Positions 14,491 through 26,459 of a stretch of DNA of 64,000 nucleotides are shown here, piece after piece (the stretch's first letter is position 1; every line of letters starts with the position of its first letter). This DNA is from Heliocidaris erythrogramma (taxonomy: Eukaryota > Echinodermata > Echinoidea > Camarodonta > Echinometridae). The translations under genes were made by a program, and so were the position numbers. Where the stretch lies: assembly GCA_025617745.1 (NCBI GenBank), contig CM046853.1, positions 52,353,021 through 52,417,020 of the forward strand, read 5' to 3'. The notes below the pieces were generated by a model. That model was not told the origin of the DNA. It saw nothing but the letters and a program-made list of their open reading frames with translations, and made no database searches.

Positions 14491-14809
14491 CTGTGGAGTG
14501 TATGGATTTTAGGGCCACGTCCCCCCTGTGGCCCCTCAATCCGCCACTACATCCACTGAATTCCGCGTCCGTTTATCATCTGGCTCTTTCATGGGTCGAT
14601 TCAGGATTTTGTAAATGGGGGGGGGGGGACACAATAATGTATCCAGAAAAATTAAGGGGCATATTTTGTTGTGGTGTTTCAAAAGGGAGGGGTGGTTGTG
14701 CCCCCCCCCCCCCACACATCTCCTAAATCCGCCACTACCGTTTTATCATCTGGCTCATTTATTTATTCCAGGATAGTCGCTGTCGTAAATAGGGATAGGA
14801 TCATGCAAA

Positions 14810-15190
14810 ATGCAATCGTGGCGTGAACTGGATGTGGGAGGTCACACGCACGTAATGGGATTGGATCGGAAAGTCAAGGGTAAGTTTTTACGAAAATAGA
14901 GATCTAGGAGCACAGTCTTGATCTGTCTGACCCGTATCCAACATCTATTTGGGTTTTCCTTGGCACGACGTGGGTATCGTTTTACAAGTTCCAGACTTGG
15001 AGAAGTTTATTTGTGTTTCGCCTTCTTGGGAAGTTCAGTATCATATTGAAGAGAGAATGCAGTTTTTATCTACTCTGTAAGGTCATGATGTGCACAGAAA
15101 TAAATTCACTCTTACCAGCCTTTCACTTTAAAACGATGAATTTCTAATGCTTCTTCCATTCCAGATGACAGAATACAAACCAGAGTATGA
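14810..15190 (+). CDS. Candidate two-exon short coding region of unknown function
   Basis: On the plus strand, an ATG at 14810 opens 23 codons (MQSWRELDVGGHTHVMGLD, then RKVK) to a strong donor (AAGG|GTAAGT) at 14879/14880, phase 1. A polypyrimidine-preceded acceptor (TTCCATTCCAG) lies at 15164/15165. Splicing to it adds eight codons and reaches TGA at 15188-15190, giving about 31 residues. Alternatively that acceptor leads a terminal exon read in another phase (MTEYKPEYDKMV, stop at 15201-15203). The first-exon peptide looks protein-like but is not recognised. Low confidence; it could be a remnant of a larger gene or a splice-site coincidence. Confidence 0.25.
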
Positions 15191-15199
15191 CAAGATGGT

Positions 15200-16097
15200 T
15201 TAAATCATATTGTTCGATTTTCTCCTCGCAAAATTTCACACTTATACTTTATTGCATCTTTTATTATATATCACAATGTTTTTCTCTTCTCATCCTTATA
15301 ACATCATCCCAGTTGCATTAATCATGCATGCTTCTAAAATCGTATTTTCTAAATATCTTGTAACAAGTTTGATCAAACTTTTGATCAAACACAACACAGT
15401 TCAGGAAAGTTCCATCAAAATTCTATCCATTGGTTTCATCCTTCGACCCGGTAAGCTCGCATACTCTTCCCAGTATTTTGGAGAAGCGTCAATAATATTT
15501 TTGACAATACAGTTATGTATCCCCTGCAGGCACAGTAACCCTCGGGGGTATTTCTCCCCTGATTTAAAGAGTCAAGCCCATTAAAGTGGCACATCTATCG
15601 ATTGAATGACATTATGTGGATAATACCTTAACTTTGATGTCATAACAAGTCATTAGTTCTCACCCTGAAGGAAGACAACCTTGATGATGTGATCAGGGCA
15701 TTGTAACCCTTAGACAAAATGGCTCGAATTCATTTTAAAAAGTTTAAGCCATCAATCATCAAACGCAACGGGAGGGGCCAAAATTACTTGAAATTCTTCA
15801 TATTCTTCTTTTCTTTCCTTCCTTTTTGTGTCTACTTAGTATCAGGTGAGTAGCAGAATATTTTCTTCAATGAACTTTTGCACTCTCGAAAAGTTACGCA
15901 AAATGTGCAATCCAAAATGTAGGCCTCCATAATTGTGAAGAAAAAAAAGATCCATGGTATGCCAACCTAAAAAACACCCGGATGTAATATCATCATGCAA
16001 ATAGTATTTTTAGGGGAAATAACATGTTAGAATCGTGGAATTGACACATGGCTCATGAAAAAGGACAATAATAATACATATAACATATGCATGTATC

Positions 16098-16157
<60 letters not shown>

Positions 16158-19100
16158 TTTTAACTGATATAATAATGTTCATCAAAGGCTAGCCAGTTAT
16201 TCGCAGTAGGAATATTTACCTGTATATGGTACTAGACTAACACCAAAATGTCAAAGAGCTTCATACTCGCTCTCTATCATGCTACTCGACAGAGTACCTT
16301 GTCATCTATAAAACATGTTAAAAAACTTCACTTTGACAGTATAGTGGATGACTCACCATAATGCACACATGGCTTATGGTCGGAGGAGACCCAATAATTC
16401 TATTGTGGTAAGCACACGATAATGTATTGTGCGTTAAAATGTGCCATGAATGGGGCAGCAACACCCACTTGGGGGGCATACCTTTACCCTTTCCAATACC
16501 AAAGTCTATTTCAAGGCGAATTGCTCATCTTTCTAGAGGAGGCACAGTCAATTTGTAATACGATGTCGCTCCCAGATATTACAATTGTGCTTACTTATTT
16601 GTATAGAAAAAAAGTATCATTCACTCTGCATAAATGGCTAGAGGAAAAACTGAAAGCACGCACATCCGTGAACATGAGAATAGTATAGGTTGGGTAGATG
16701 CATTTTGTGACAACCCAACGAGGCAGCTGGGGGAAAAAAAAAAATCTGCTACCAACAGTCATGTATGATATGGAAGGTATTTAGTGCAGGTGCAAAGATC
16801 CATAATCATCCAGGCCTAAAGCCATGATCACAGAAAATCATAATATATTTACTGTAATTTTTGCACTCGCAAGCATTCATATTCCCATATAAGCCTATGG
16901 ATTAAGTAATGAACGGAGATCATATCAAGCGTTTTCAAGTTTAGAGTCCAAAGTTATACCGCGTATACTTTTCTGCAGTAAATGCATACTGATTAAAGAG
17001 GTCGTGCATCCTGTAACATGTAAGCCATAATGAACCAAATTTCACAGTTTTGACACTAGTATCGAGAAAGATGGGTAAATTAATAAAGAAAAGTGACTCA
17101 ATATAAACGAATTATTACTTTCAAATCGCTCTTACAACCTTGATTGTGGCAGAGCTGAATTCTTGGGTGAGTTCAGTAGGAATTGCGGTTCAAGGGCAAT
17201 AGTAGCGAACGTTGATCTGATCTCCATGATCATCATGAGCTCATCATGGAAGAGTACCTATTACCACGAACAGCAATGGCAAAAGTTACAATATTGAGGG
17301 AGTTGGGTGTGATGTTTATCTTTCAGATAGACAAAATCCTAAAAAACTATACGTAAAATCTATTTCTTCTTAAAAATGAGTTTGTATTAATATCTAGATT
17401 TCATACAAAGACAAAGGGAAACCAGAGTATAATTCAAATCTCAAATCTACTTCTACATGACCACTGGGACTTCAATTTTGGTCATCGATTATCTGCTTTT
17501 TGTACTCCGAGTAAGCAAAAATAGAATCTGTCAAATTTATTCTTGTTCTTATCAGAAGTGGACTGAACATCTAACACATGTTTTAAAAGAAACCAAACTA
17601 CCTATAATATAGGGGCTTACCAAAAGGCACTTTCGAAGTTGAATATGTATTTTATTCTTTCTTTGCCTCTGAAGTATGGCAGAAAACTAGTAAGAGAAAA
17701 TACTTCATCAAAACAGGAATTTAACGAAGGAAAATCATTAATGATAAACAGGAAATGTTTGGTTTGGTGTGGTTGCAGTAAGAAATCGAGGAAAGATTTG
17801 GGTAGCAAAAAAAAAGGAAGGATGTGCACTAAATTGAAAAAAGACGAAGGGAAAAGGAAGCGAAGCAAACTAAAAGAAAGAATCCAGTCAGAACACGGCA
17901 AGTTGAGAACATTATGCTTCCCCATTTCAAACGGGCGAAGTGTGATGGGATGAAAAGTCAAATATTTCAGTCAACCCCTGTCCAACTAAACTTTCCGACT
18001 ATGCCTGTGGTCTTGAACTTTTTCCCCATCTCTTCAATGAGCTAGACGAAAATTAAACTCTGGGTGCCACGCGAGGTCAAATTCACGTCACTAAGCAGAC
18101 TGGTCTCGAGAGAAACAGAAAGAGAATCCCTTCAGTCACAGAAAATCTCGAGAAAATAGCCTCCATGTTATAATAAAGTTCATTTTCAGGTGCAGTCCAC
18201 GTGTGAACTTTGGGGTTGGTGTTCAATTGTCGTGCCTGTGCGGTTGGGCAAATAGGTGCTAGGTAACAAAAGGATATCATATAGACACACGAAGCACACA
18301 CAAAAGTCATTATTATTTCAATATAAGCAAGTTATGATATCAGACGTCATTTTCATGGTAACTTGGTAAGAGTCATCCCTTTGAGTATACGATTTTCAGA
18401 ACATGAAAAATGGGGCGCGTTTAATGCTAAGTCATGGGTAGTATATCCATGGACCAGGTAAGTGATGAATAATCGAAGACAGAGATGACAAATCAAAAGG
18501 GTAACAATTTTGCTATTGAACAAAGCAAAATGGGTCACAATTTGTATGTGGAAGATAGAGACAAATGGAGATTTTTTTTTTTTTTTGGGGGGGGGGGTCT
18601 AGAGATTTATGTGGAAAATATCACAAGATGACAATCTGGGAAAAGGAAAAGGATAACTAATTATAGAGGAGAAAAAGAAATGAAATTATGTTGAGGAGAA
18701 GTTAAGAGAAATACTAGTGTAATAGCTATATAGCATGTACACTGGACATGCAGCACTTGAAGCCCGTGAGGCAGGGATGGGGGCTTCAGAGTGGAGTTCA
18801 GGATGGTGACTTCTCAATACAGTCATTGTATAACGGGCAAGATGATGGGATGGCACTACAAGCCACAGAACAATCTGAGAATGACTGAATGAGGAAAACA
18901 TCCGAATGGCTTACCACCGACGCCATCTTGCATACCTCGGCAAGAATCGAATTTCATCGGGTGAACATGGTAAAGGTATTTTCTATCGTTGCATACAGGT
19001 ACACATGTATGAACAAAGACACTCAAGTCCATAATTTTCTTTCCCCAAAATTATAACATTCAGTATAATCACTGCTTATTATTTGATACTGGACTACTGT

Positions 19101-19500
19101 TCATTCAGTTTCATTTGTTGACGATTAGCCTCAGGCCTATATAGTCTACAATTAACTTTTTCCTTGGCTTATTTTCACTAACTAAACTTGTTTGGAATTA
19201 TCAAGAAAAGGAACTTTGAAAAGTTATACATACATTATAGCCACAATATTTCACAAGACAAAATGATACAGACCTATCATAAGAAAATGTATTAATGTGT
19301 AAATAAATGTCGGCCTACATCACCTATTAAAGATATCGCACATGATCGCAATACCTTTCTTCGCATATAGCCTCGGTTTGGATAGATGAGAAAAGGCGTT
19401 TCCTTTCCTAGAACAAAGGCAGCCCTGAGTCTGTACCTAGATTGGATTGTCTGATTTAAACTACTTATTCAGCTGTCAGTATAAGCTACTCATTTGACAT
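15200..19500. other. AT-rich non-coding region
   Basis: It contains an (AT)n microsatellite and a T-run/G-run near 18573-18598. Open frames around 17617-17961 exist on both strands of a purine-rich patch and show no family signature. A near-consensus YY1-type AAGATGGCG on the minus strand (about 18919-18927) is followed by a GTAAGC donor-like site. It may mark a small 5' exon, but nothing supports a gene beyond it. Confidence 0.4.
16098..16155. repeat. (AT)n microsatellite
   Basis: An almost uninterrupted TA/AT dinucleotide run of about 58 bases, with one phase slip. Confidence 0.98.
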
Positions 19501-19592
19501 TTTCACAGTGAACATTTCAAATATTTGGGAACCGGCATTTTTGTAGTGCCTAGTGGATGTGAATGTGGTTTCCGAAGTTGGACGATACTCAC

Positions 19593-19730
19593 CATTTGAT
19601 CTCTAAGAATACGTAGATTTAGGTCCATTTTACTGGCATGGTATTTCATCTTATTGTAGCTATCAGGATTTTCATCTCCACTATCAACATAGACCGGGGT
19701 CCCCGATCCAGAGCCCTTCCCTTGCTCCAT
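19593..19730 (-). CDS. Candidate first coding exon of an unrecognised protein
   Basis: The minus strand has an ATG in good context (ACCATGG) at 19730, followed by 46 codons and a consensus donor (CAAATG|GTGAGTA) with the exon ending in phase 0. The peptide starts MEQGKGSGSGTPVYVDSGDE and ends MDLNLRILRDQM, a polar, helix-prone sequence unlike random translation of the AT-rich surroundings. I do not recognise the family. Downstream exons on the minus strand below 19500 were looked for. A weak candidate acceptor (CCTCATTCAG) with a short open stretch lies near 18850-18885, but the linkage is not convincing. It could be a genuine small coiled-coil protein gene or chance. Confidence 0.4.
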
Positions 19731-20477
19731 GGTATAAAATAAAACTCCTCAGCAGACAACTAATGCATGAAACAGTATCGATAGTAAACAATCCGTTCCA
19801 AATGCCAGAGCGGTGCGGAGTTTCGAATCAAGACGCCGGAAAATATGGCTACAATTTCGGCAACTTGAGTCTGCTGTCCGTGTTTCTAAATCAGGTTCTA
19901 TATCAGTACATTTCCTTCCTCGTCTTGTTATGTTTCGCTTTGTATTTCCTTTAGAAAATTGGATGGAGTTAAATTATTATATAGAGCTTGGTAGACAGGC
20001 GCTTTCTTTGCACTGACTCAAATATTAAGGTTACTACGTAATCTGCATTTCGACTTGCTTGGCGAACTCACTACAGCAGAATGACCTCTAGTCGGTCTCT
20101 CGAACGCACTGCGTGAGTGTACTGTGTACACAATCATGCACTGAGTGGAGTTAGCAGACGACAGTATAGAGATGGCGTGCCAAGGGCGCTTTTTCGTGGT
20201 TTATATTTTGTAGTCTAGAGAAAAGAGACTTGTAAGGAAGATGGTATTTTGATTTAGAACGATGATAAGAGAGAGCGGATAATTTTTCAAATTTTAAATG
20301 GAAAGGCGACGTTGTTTATAATTATCAATCATTAGATTTGGGGATGGGGAGGGGGAGGGGAGAGGAATCCAACAAATATCAACTGGAATTTTAAAAGGGG
20401 CTTCTAAAAGATACAGGAGCTTTAAAATCCATGAGCGCATGTGTACCCTGACTTTTTCTGAGGATGGGTTGTAACTG

Positions 20478-20815
20478 AATCCGGGAGGGGGGGGGTCTCA
20501 TTGAGGATTGTTCCGCATTCGCGTCCATGAAAACGAGTAAAAATGGTTGTTTTTCACCACCAGACGGCTAATCCGGGGATCTCGTTTAGGGTATCAATAA
20601 CATGAAAAATTATGAAAAAAATTTGAAGGGTAAGGGCCAAGAAGAACCAATCCACGAATAGTGTGTACAGTACTATGTAAGATTTTTTTAATCCCGAAAA
20701 TCCCTGTTAAGGATCTAACATTCAGAACATTTTCACGGTATCAAAAACCTATGGACTTAAAATCCTCGTTTAGGGTGCTTTTCCGTCATGGACGCGGATG
20801 CCCCTCCCCCCGGGA
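20478..20815. mobile_element. Foldback MITE-like element
   Basis: The left end has CCGGGAGGGGGG followed by GCATTCGCGTCCATGA. The right end is its imperfect inverse (TCATGGACGCGGATGC, then CCCCTCCCCCCGGG). The body is non-coding, and inner segments such as CTCGTTTAGGGT recur. No target duplication was identified. Confidence 0.5.
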
Positions 20816-20829
20816 ACTGAATGGATGAT

Positions 20830-22440
20830 TTCATTCTCCGATCTGTATTGTCTTTACACACTTGTAAAAATAAATGTCAATATCTTGAAAGAAAAAGTGT
20901 AAAACAGATGATGAAATTAAAAAATGATATTAAGCGAAAGCATTTTTTTTTAAACCGAGAATGGTCATTATACTCGTAGTTATCGTCAAAAAACAGGGTT
21001 AAAAGAAAGGAAAGATCATATACTTCAAATTAAAGTTCATTCCATCATCTTATGTAGGGGCGGCAAACGGAATTCAAAGGGAAACAGCAAGAGAACCCCT
21101 TTCGACCTATATGACTGGAATAATTTGTGTTACCAACACAATCAACAATAATTTGTCTTTTCTTTTCGGAGAACAAAATACAAACTGCACCTTTTTTTAT
21201 CCCATTAATCTTAGGCGACCCACTGCGGCTATCACAAGCCGGACTTATATTGTCAGCAATTAACAAAAAAATAACTAAACACACACACACACGCACACAC
21301 ACAATAACATTTTTAAAAACCGCCTCAATCGTCAAAGGAAAATACATATGGGTATAAACATATTGCAATAAACATTCACGTTCATTCTGTTATTCTGTAC
21401 GTTTAATACAGTTCACCATGTCCTATTTATTCTCATATGGAATATGAATTTGCACACTCGCTTACTAAATAGGGTCTGAATTGATAATCTACGTCGTTGA
21501 TGAGCACATGCATGGATCATTGTGGTAATGGTGACTTAAAGATCAATTTCATTTTCCAAGGAGCATGCGTAGAAGAGACCACTTTACCAGTCCATCAACA
21601 CCTTAGATGACTGGCATGTGACTAATTATAGAAATGATGACCAATGAACTTTTAAGAAGTGACACCATTCTTTCAAAAGGTCGGTCCGCGTGCTTACAAA
21701 GTTAGATGTTGAAGTACCAAAGCCAAAGGGGAACCAAAAATAACCGCAATCTGAAGCTGTGTTGATTAAAATAGTGATTTATTTGTAAGTGTTGTCATTT
21801 TTATCAACCAGATGTAAATACAACATGCTTATGGTACCAGATAATGTTATCAAGTATAGTGGACTGCGCATTCAGTGAACATTCAGTGAATCATTTCATT
21901 GGTACAGGCCTCCATAATTATTTCTACAGATAATTCGTACATACTAAGCCAGTAAGCCAGAAAGAAAAAAACTCCTATCAGAGTCATTTTGAGGTTCAAA
22001 TTTTCAATCATTACTTTTTTCATCTTCGATTTATTCAAATTCTACCCTCATTTGTACTATTTAACTCTCAGTCCATGTCTGATCTTCCTTGATTTGAGTT
22101 CACTTGAAGCAAGGCTTCTTTACTTTGAATGTACAAATAAATTTCAGTTCCTTAAGATGTTAAAAATGAAATGATCGGAGTTTTCTTTCTTGCTGCGTAT
22201 AGGAATGTTGCCGGTGATTTGCTTTTAAATGAAAATCGTAGAGGTTTAAAAGAATATTGCAATTACCTATGAGTTTTACAAGCCCCTTGGATATCAAGTG
22301 ACATAATAGGGTTCTCAAAACGTTTCATGAATCATCATAAAATACAAACCAATCTCTAAAAGTTTTAGTGATTCATTGGGTTCATTCAGGTAGTTATCCC
22401 CCCCCCCCCCCCACCAAAAAAAAAAAAAAAAACTGATGAA
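20830..22440. other. Non-coding AT-rich region
   Basis: It holds a short (CA)n tract near 21278-21302, and C- and A-runs at 22399-22431. No gene recognised. Confidence 0.4.
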
Positions 22441-22448
22441 GAAAAAAG

Positions 22449-22473
22449 AAGAAGAAGAAGAAGAAGAAGAAGT
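22449..22473. repeat. (GAA)n microsatellite
   Basis: Seven or more GAA units sit immediately left of the hAT-like element. A longer GAA run (23297-23330) lies just right of it. Confidence 0.95.
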
Positions 22474-22481
22474 AGGAGGAA

Positions 22482-23267
22482 CAGTGGCGTAATACGGGGG
22501 GCAGAGGGGCACGTGCCCCGGGCGGCACTTGAAGCGGGCGCAAAACACAAAAGAGAGAAAGAAAAGGGGGAGAAATATAAAAAAAAATATGGTCTTTGAG
22601 AGTTAATTGTACCCAGTCAAGGACAAAATGCGTAAGAAATTATGTTTTATAGGGTTTGAAATGCGGACATTTTCTAAAGCTCGGTCGCTTTGCTCCCTCG
22701 CATAATTATGTTCAAGATCTAGCTATTTTGCACCCCCAATGCGTTTTTAAAGTGTTAACCATTAATTGACTCTAGCTGATTTGCCCTCCTCCCCCCCCCC
22801 CCCCCCCCCCGCATAAGGCAGGAGCCTGTTAAATTTTGCGCCCCCAGATCGGATATAAGTGCATAAAAAGCACTTTTAAAGTATAGAACATTCGATAGAA
22901 ATCATAAATTTGCCTTGCAATTGCCTTACTAAATTCTTTTGAATTTCTTCTGGGTTAAAAAAACAAACCTAATGCTAGGTCGATGTATTCATTGGATTTT
23001 TTTTTGTAAGTGTAAAATACATAAGAAAATTCAATTTGAGGGGTGAAAAGGAAAAAGACAATCTGTCACTCGGTCGCGTTGCTCCCTCGCTTATACAATA
23101 GCTCATAAAATTTTGGGCTAACAACTCCGGGTTATGTGCATCAAACTCATTTTCACGTAGCGCCATCATTTCTAAATTAAAAACGCTCATTAATCTGAGT
23201 TTGGGCATTGGGGAGGCGCATATTTGATAGTTTGCCCCGGGCGCCAGAATACCTAGATACGCCACTG
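22482..23267. mobile_element. hAT-like non-autonomous element with near-perfect 8-bp target duplication
   Basis: Terminal inverted repeats begin CAGTGGCGTA at the left and end TACGCCACTG at the right. Flanks are AGGAGGAA (22474-22481) and AGGAGGAG (23268-23275), an 8-bp duplication with one mismatch, as expected for the hAT superfamily. Inner sub-terminal sequences also pair (GTGCCCCGGGC with GCCCCGGGCGC). No transposase frame is present. The insertion lies in a GAA microsatellite environment. Confidence 0.75.
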
Positions 23268-23579
23268 AGGAGGAGCACTATGGGGGGCATAGCAAAAAGA
23301 AGAAGAAGAAGAAGAAGAAGAAGAAGAAGAAATAAATAAATATATAATAATAATGATTATAAAATAAAATAAATAAATTAGAAATTTAAAAAAAATTCCT
23401 GTGCCCCCAAGTGCCTCCATGAAATATCAAGGCCCATCAGCAATTTAGTGATCACCCCCATTATGCCCCCAGTGACAAAAAAATGTGTAAATTAACTGCC
23501 CCCTCCCTTCTGAAAAATCATGCCTACGTCGCTGAGAAGAAGAAGAAGAATAAAGCACTCAAAGCATGGGCATAGATAC

Positions 23580-23675
23580 GCATAATTATCCATTGTTAGT
23601 GGGGGATGATCTATTCATCATCCCCCCCCCCCCCCCACTAACAATAGTAAGTGTGTTCGTATCTACGCCACTGAC
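23580..23675. mobile_element. Short palindromic repeat with GCCACTG end
   Basis: ATAGATACGCATAATTATCC, then ATTGTTAGTGGGGGATGAT, is mirrored by ATCATCC with a C-run, then ACTAACAAT and ATCTACGCCACTG. This is a near-complete palindrome and looks like a truncated member of the CAGTGGCG MITE family. Confidence 0.5.
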
Positions 23676-23679
23676 TCAA

Positions 23680-25280
23680 AGTACTTTATTGTTTTCTCCA
23701 TATGATATATAGAAGTTATGATCTAAACTACGCTGTTAGAGGCTGTGGTATGAAAGTTTGGCACATTTTCAATTGGCGCTGAACTTGTTTAATCTCAGGA
23801 AATATTTTTTACAGTATCACAAATCATCACTCGTACCCTACCATTTTCTTTTCTTCTGTAAATATTATTTCCATTACTATATCGTATCGATGGAATAATT
23901 TGTAGTCTCTCCTATCATTTAAAGGCATTTGAAAATAATGAATTAAAAGAATATTTGATGTATAGATGTTTAAAAAAAAGAGGGGAAACATTGTAAATAA
24001 AATAAAGGTGCACACTGTTTCTAAAAGAAAAAACTAGGCTATGAATGATTGAATGGTGAAAACATGATTAATTTTAATTTTAAATCAGTATTTATTAATT
24101 TGCTTGCTCAATAGATTAGTGCAAGGCAAGCACATAATACTGTGCCAATTGTCGTCATGTATGTTGGGATGCCATAGGTCTGCCAACAGGCATTCCTGAC
24201 ATTCCGATCGTTGTTTTCCGAAGAGCAAACATCGTCGGAATTGTGACGTCACAATTTGTGAACCCCTGCAGTTGGCGCTGTTTGAAGTACCCACTTTTTG
24301 ATCACCCCTTTTCGATCACCCGCTGTTGTGAAAGGCGTGCATAATCATAACCATGATAACACAAAAAAGGATTATGATTATGAACATTATGGGACTTAAA
24401 TAAACAGTAGCTTAATTTCATTTTCTTGTGAGCCCGGATAGGAAAACCTAACGCTACAAAAAACCTATCACTACCCCCCCCCCCACCCCCCCCCGCTTTA
24501 CTCAACACCAAAATGACAGTCGCTGCATGTGTACATAAGATTCTTTTGAAATCCACGGAAAATAAAGATTAATTTCGACCATCCGCAGACATTTGGCAGG
24601 CCACTGTATAAACAGTTCAGTCTAAAATTAGAGATGTTGTGGTCATGTGGTGTCAGGATCCGCGATATTCAATGTAAAGGGATGTTTTGTAACATGACTT
24701 TGCTGATTTGCAGAAAAGGTTATGGGTCTTCTTTGAAAAGAAAAAAAAATGTATTCTTTACCCAAAAAAAAAGCCTTTTGATGAGATGCTGAAAGTATCT
24801 TTTTTTATTTTATGCATTGTATATAGGGGAATAGGGCGGCTTTGGAAATTTTGGAACGATCATCGCCCTACCTCGCGAGAGTTACAAACAGAAGGCCGCA
24901 TAGTTTGGTAATTATGTGGCAGATTACAGATTTGACATGCTTAAAAGAATGGGTAAATTTTTTTGTAATTTCACTACGAATGTGGGATTTGTATTTGTAA
25001 TGTTTGTAGGTTGTATTTTTCATATATTTTTTAGCATTATTTTATTATTTTTTGGCCTATCAAAGTTTTTCTTTACAGAACAGAAATCGAGCAGGATTTG
25101 GGGCCTAAACATGTAAATTTAGCAATTTTTAAAATTATTATAGCTACGCCGTTCTACTAGGCTCGAGGAACTGCTTCTCGTTATTTTGAATAATTATTGA
25201 AATAAAAATCATTACTTAAGTCTAGTATCAATGCAATATCATTATGTCCTATCTAGATGATGGAGACAAAAACAAGACCA
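23680..25280. other. Non-coding AT-rich region
   Basis: It contains a C-run at 24474-24494 and T-rich stretches. No coherent gene, splice pairs or RNA gene recognised. Confidence 0.4.
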
Positions 25281-25418
25281 GGGGAGCATTTCATCAAGCG
25301 TTTTGTTAGTGATTTTTACCGATAAATTTGCTCTAAGCCAATCAGATGCAAGGATTTCAGTAGCTTATAGCAGTTGTCGGTAAAAATCACTGACAAAACG
25401 CTTGATAAAACGCTCCCC
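25281..25418. mobile_element. 138-bp palindromic MITE, copy 1
   Basis: GGGGAGCATTTCATCAAGCG is mirrored by CGCTTGATAAAACGCTCCCC. The inner arms AGTGATTTTTACCGA and TCGGTAAAAATCACT also pair. The loop contains 'CCAATCAGATGCA' and 'TCAGTAGCTTATA', the inverse orientation of the copy at 49727. Both copies are exactly 138 bp. Confidence 0.85.
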
Positions 25419-25499
25419 TGTATTAAGGAACTTCAATCAACAAAAATGTATAGAATCAACATTCTTAAGGCCAGGATATCCATTTTTTTAAATTTTTTT

Positions 25500-25760
25500 T
25501 GGAGGGGGGGGCATTCGATATAAGATTGACAAGTTGTTTTCCTTTTTGAAAAATATCCTTCCCTTTAGGCGGGGAATTAAATCGAAAGATATTTGTGGAT
25601 TTTCCCTTATACAGAAAGTAAAAATCAGATACAGGGTAGAGAAGAGTGGGGGGGGGGGGAACAAAAGGAGACGGAAAGAAGGAGAGAAAGAGAGAAGAGG
25701 AAGAGCGGTAGAATGAAAGGGGAGGGAGGGAGAGGACCGTGGATTGGGGGGAGGGGTAGG
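25500..25760. repeat. Purine-rich low-complexity stretch
   Basis: G- and GA-rich blocks at 25502-25510, 25646-25660 and 25670-25760. The Gly/Arg/Glu-rich open frames are low-complexity artefacts. Confidence 0.7.
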
Positions 25761-25872
25761 GCGATTGCACGATGTACATCATACTTTTTTATACAAAATG
25801 ATTGAATTACCACTGTATACGTGTTACTATAGTGTACGGTATGTTCATGTGCTCAAATCATACAACCTGATT

Positions 25873-26455
25873 GTTAAAGGGCAATCCAACTTGGTGACAA
25901 GTTGATTTGTATGAAAGCAGAAAAATAAGAAAAACAGCATCGTAAAAGTTTGAGAGAAATCGGACAAGAAATAAGAAAGTTATGAATATTTGAAAAATGA
26001 GATCACTACAGTATGCGAATATCAAATTGGCAATTTGGTGAGTCCATTGTGACATACTTATGGACAACTCTCCCGTTTGTCGTACACAAAAATATCATTA
26101 ATTTGCGGTTTTCTCCGAAGCGCTTTACCCTCGGGGCAGCGCTCAAAATATATTGGAGATCGCATATATTGTTATAGGTCTTCAAGAAAGAAAGAAAAAA
26201 TCCTACTGAGTGATACATTTTGGGAAAAAAAAATCAGTTTAGTCATTTTGTGTATTGGAGCGAATGGGGGAGTTGTCAGCAAAGTACATCACAGTGATGT
26301 TACCTGTTCGGCCAATTTGAAATTCCCATATTATAGTGATTACAACTTTCAAAAATTCATAACTTTCTTATTGTTTGTACCGATTTCGTCAAACTTTCAC
26401 CAATCTGATTCTCTGATTTTTCCTCTTTCATTCAGAGCAACTTGCCATTAAGATT
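25873..26455. mobile_element. Foldback repeat with diverged inverted arms
   Basis: The left arm (AAGGGCAATCCAACTTG, then GAAAGCAGAAAAATAAG, then AAGTTTGAGAGAAATCGG, then AAGAAAGTTATGAATATTTG) is mirrored imperfectly by the right arm (CAAAAATTCATAACTTTCTT, then CCGATTTCGTCAAACTTTCA, then GATTTTTCCTCTTTCATTC). The arms span about 150 bp and are diverged. No coding content. Confidence 0.65.
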
Positions 26456-26459
26456 GAAC

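Noticed and set aside
15838-15846. Microexon-like TATCAG between a CTACTTAG acceptor and a GTGAGT donor
   Set aside because: No neighbouring coding exons with compatible phase were found, so it is treated as coincidence.
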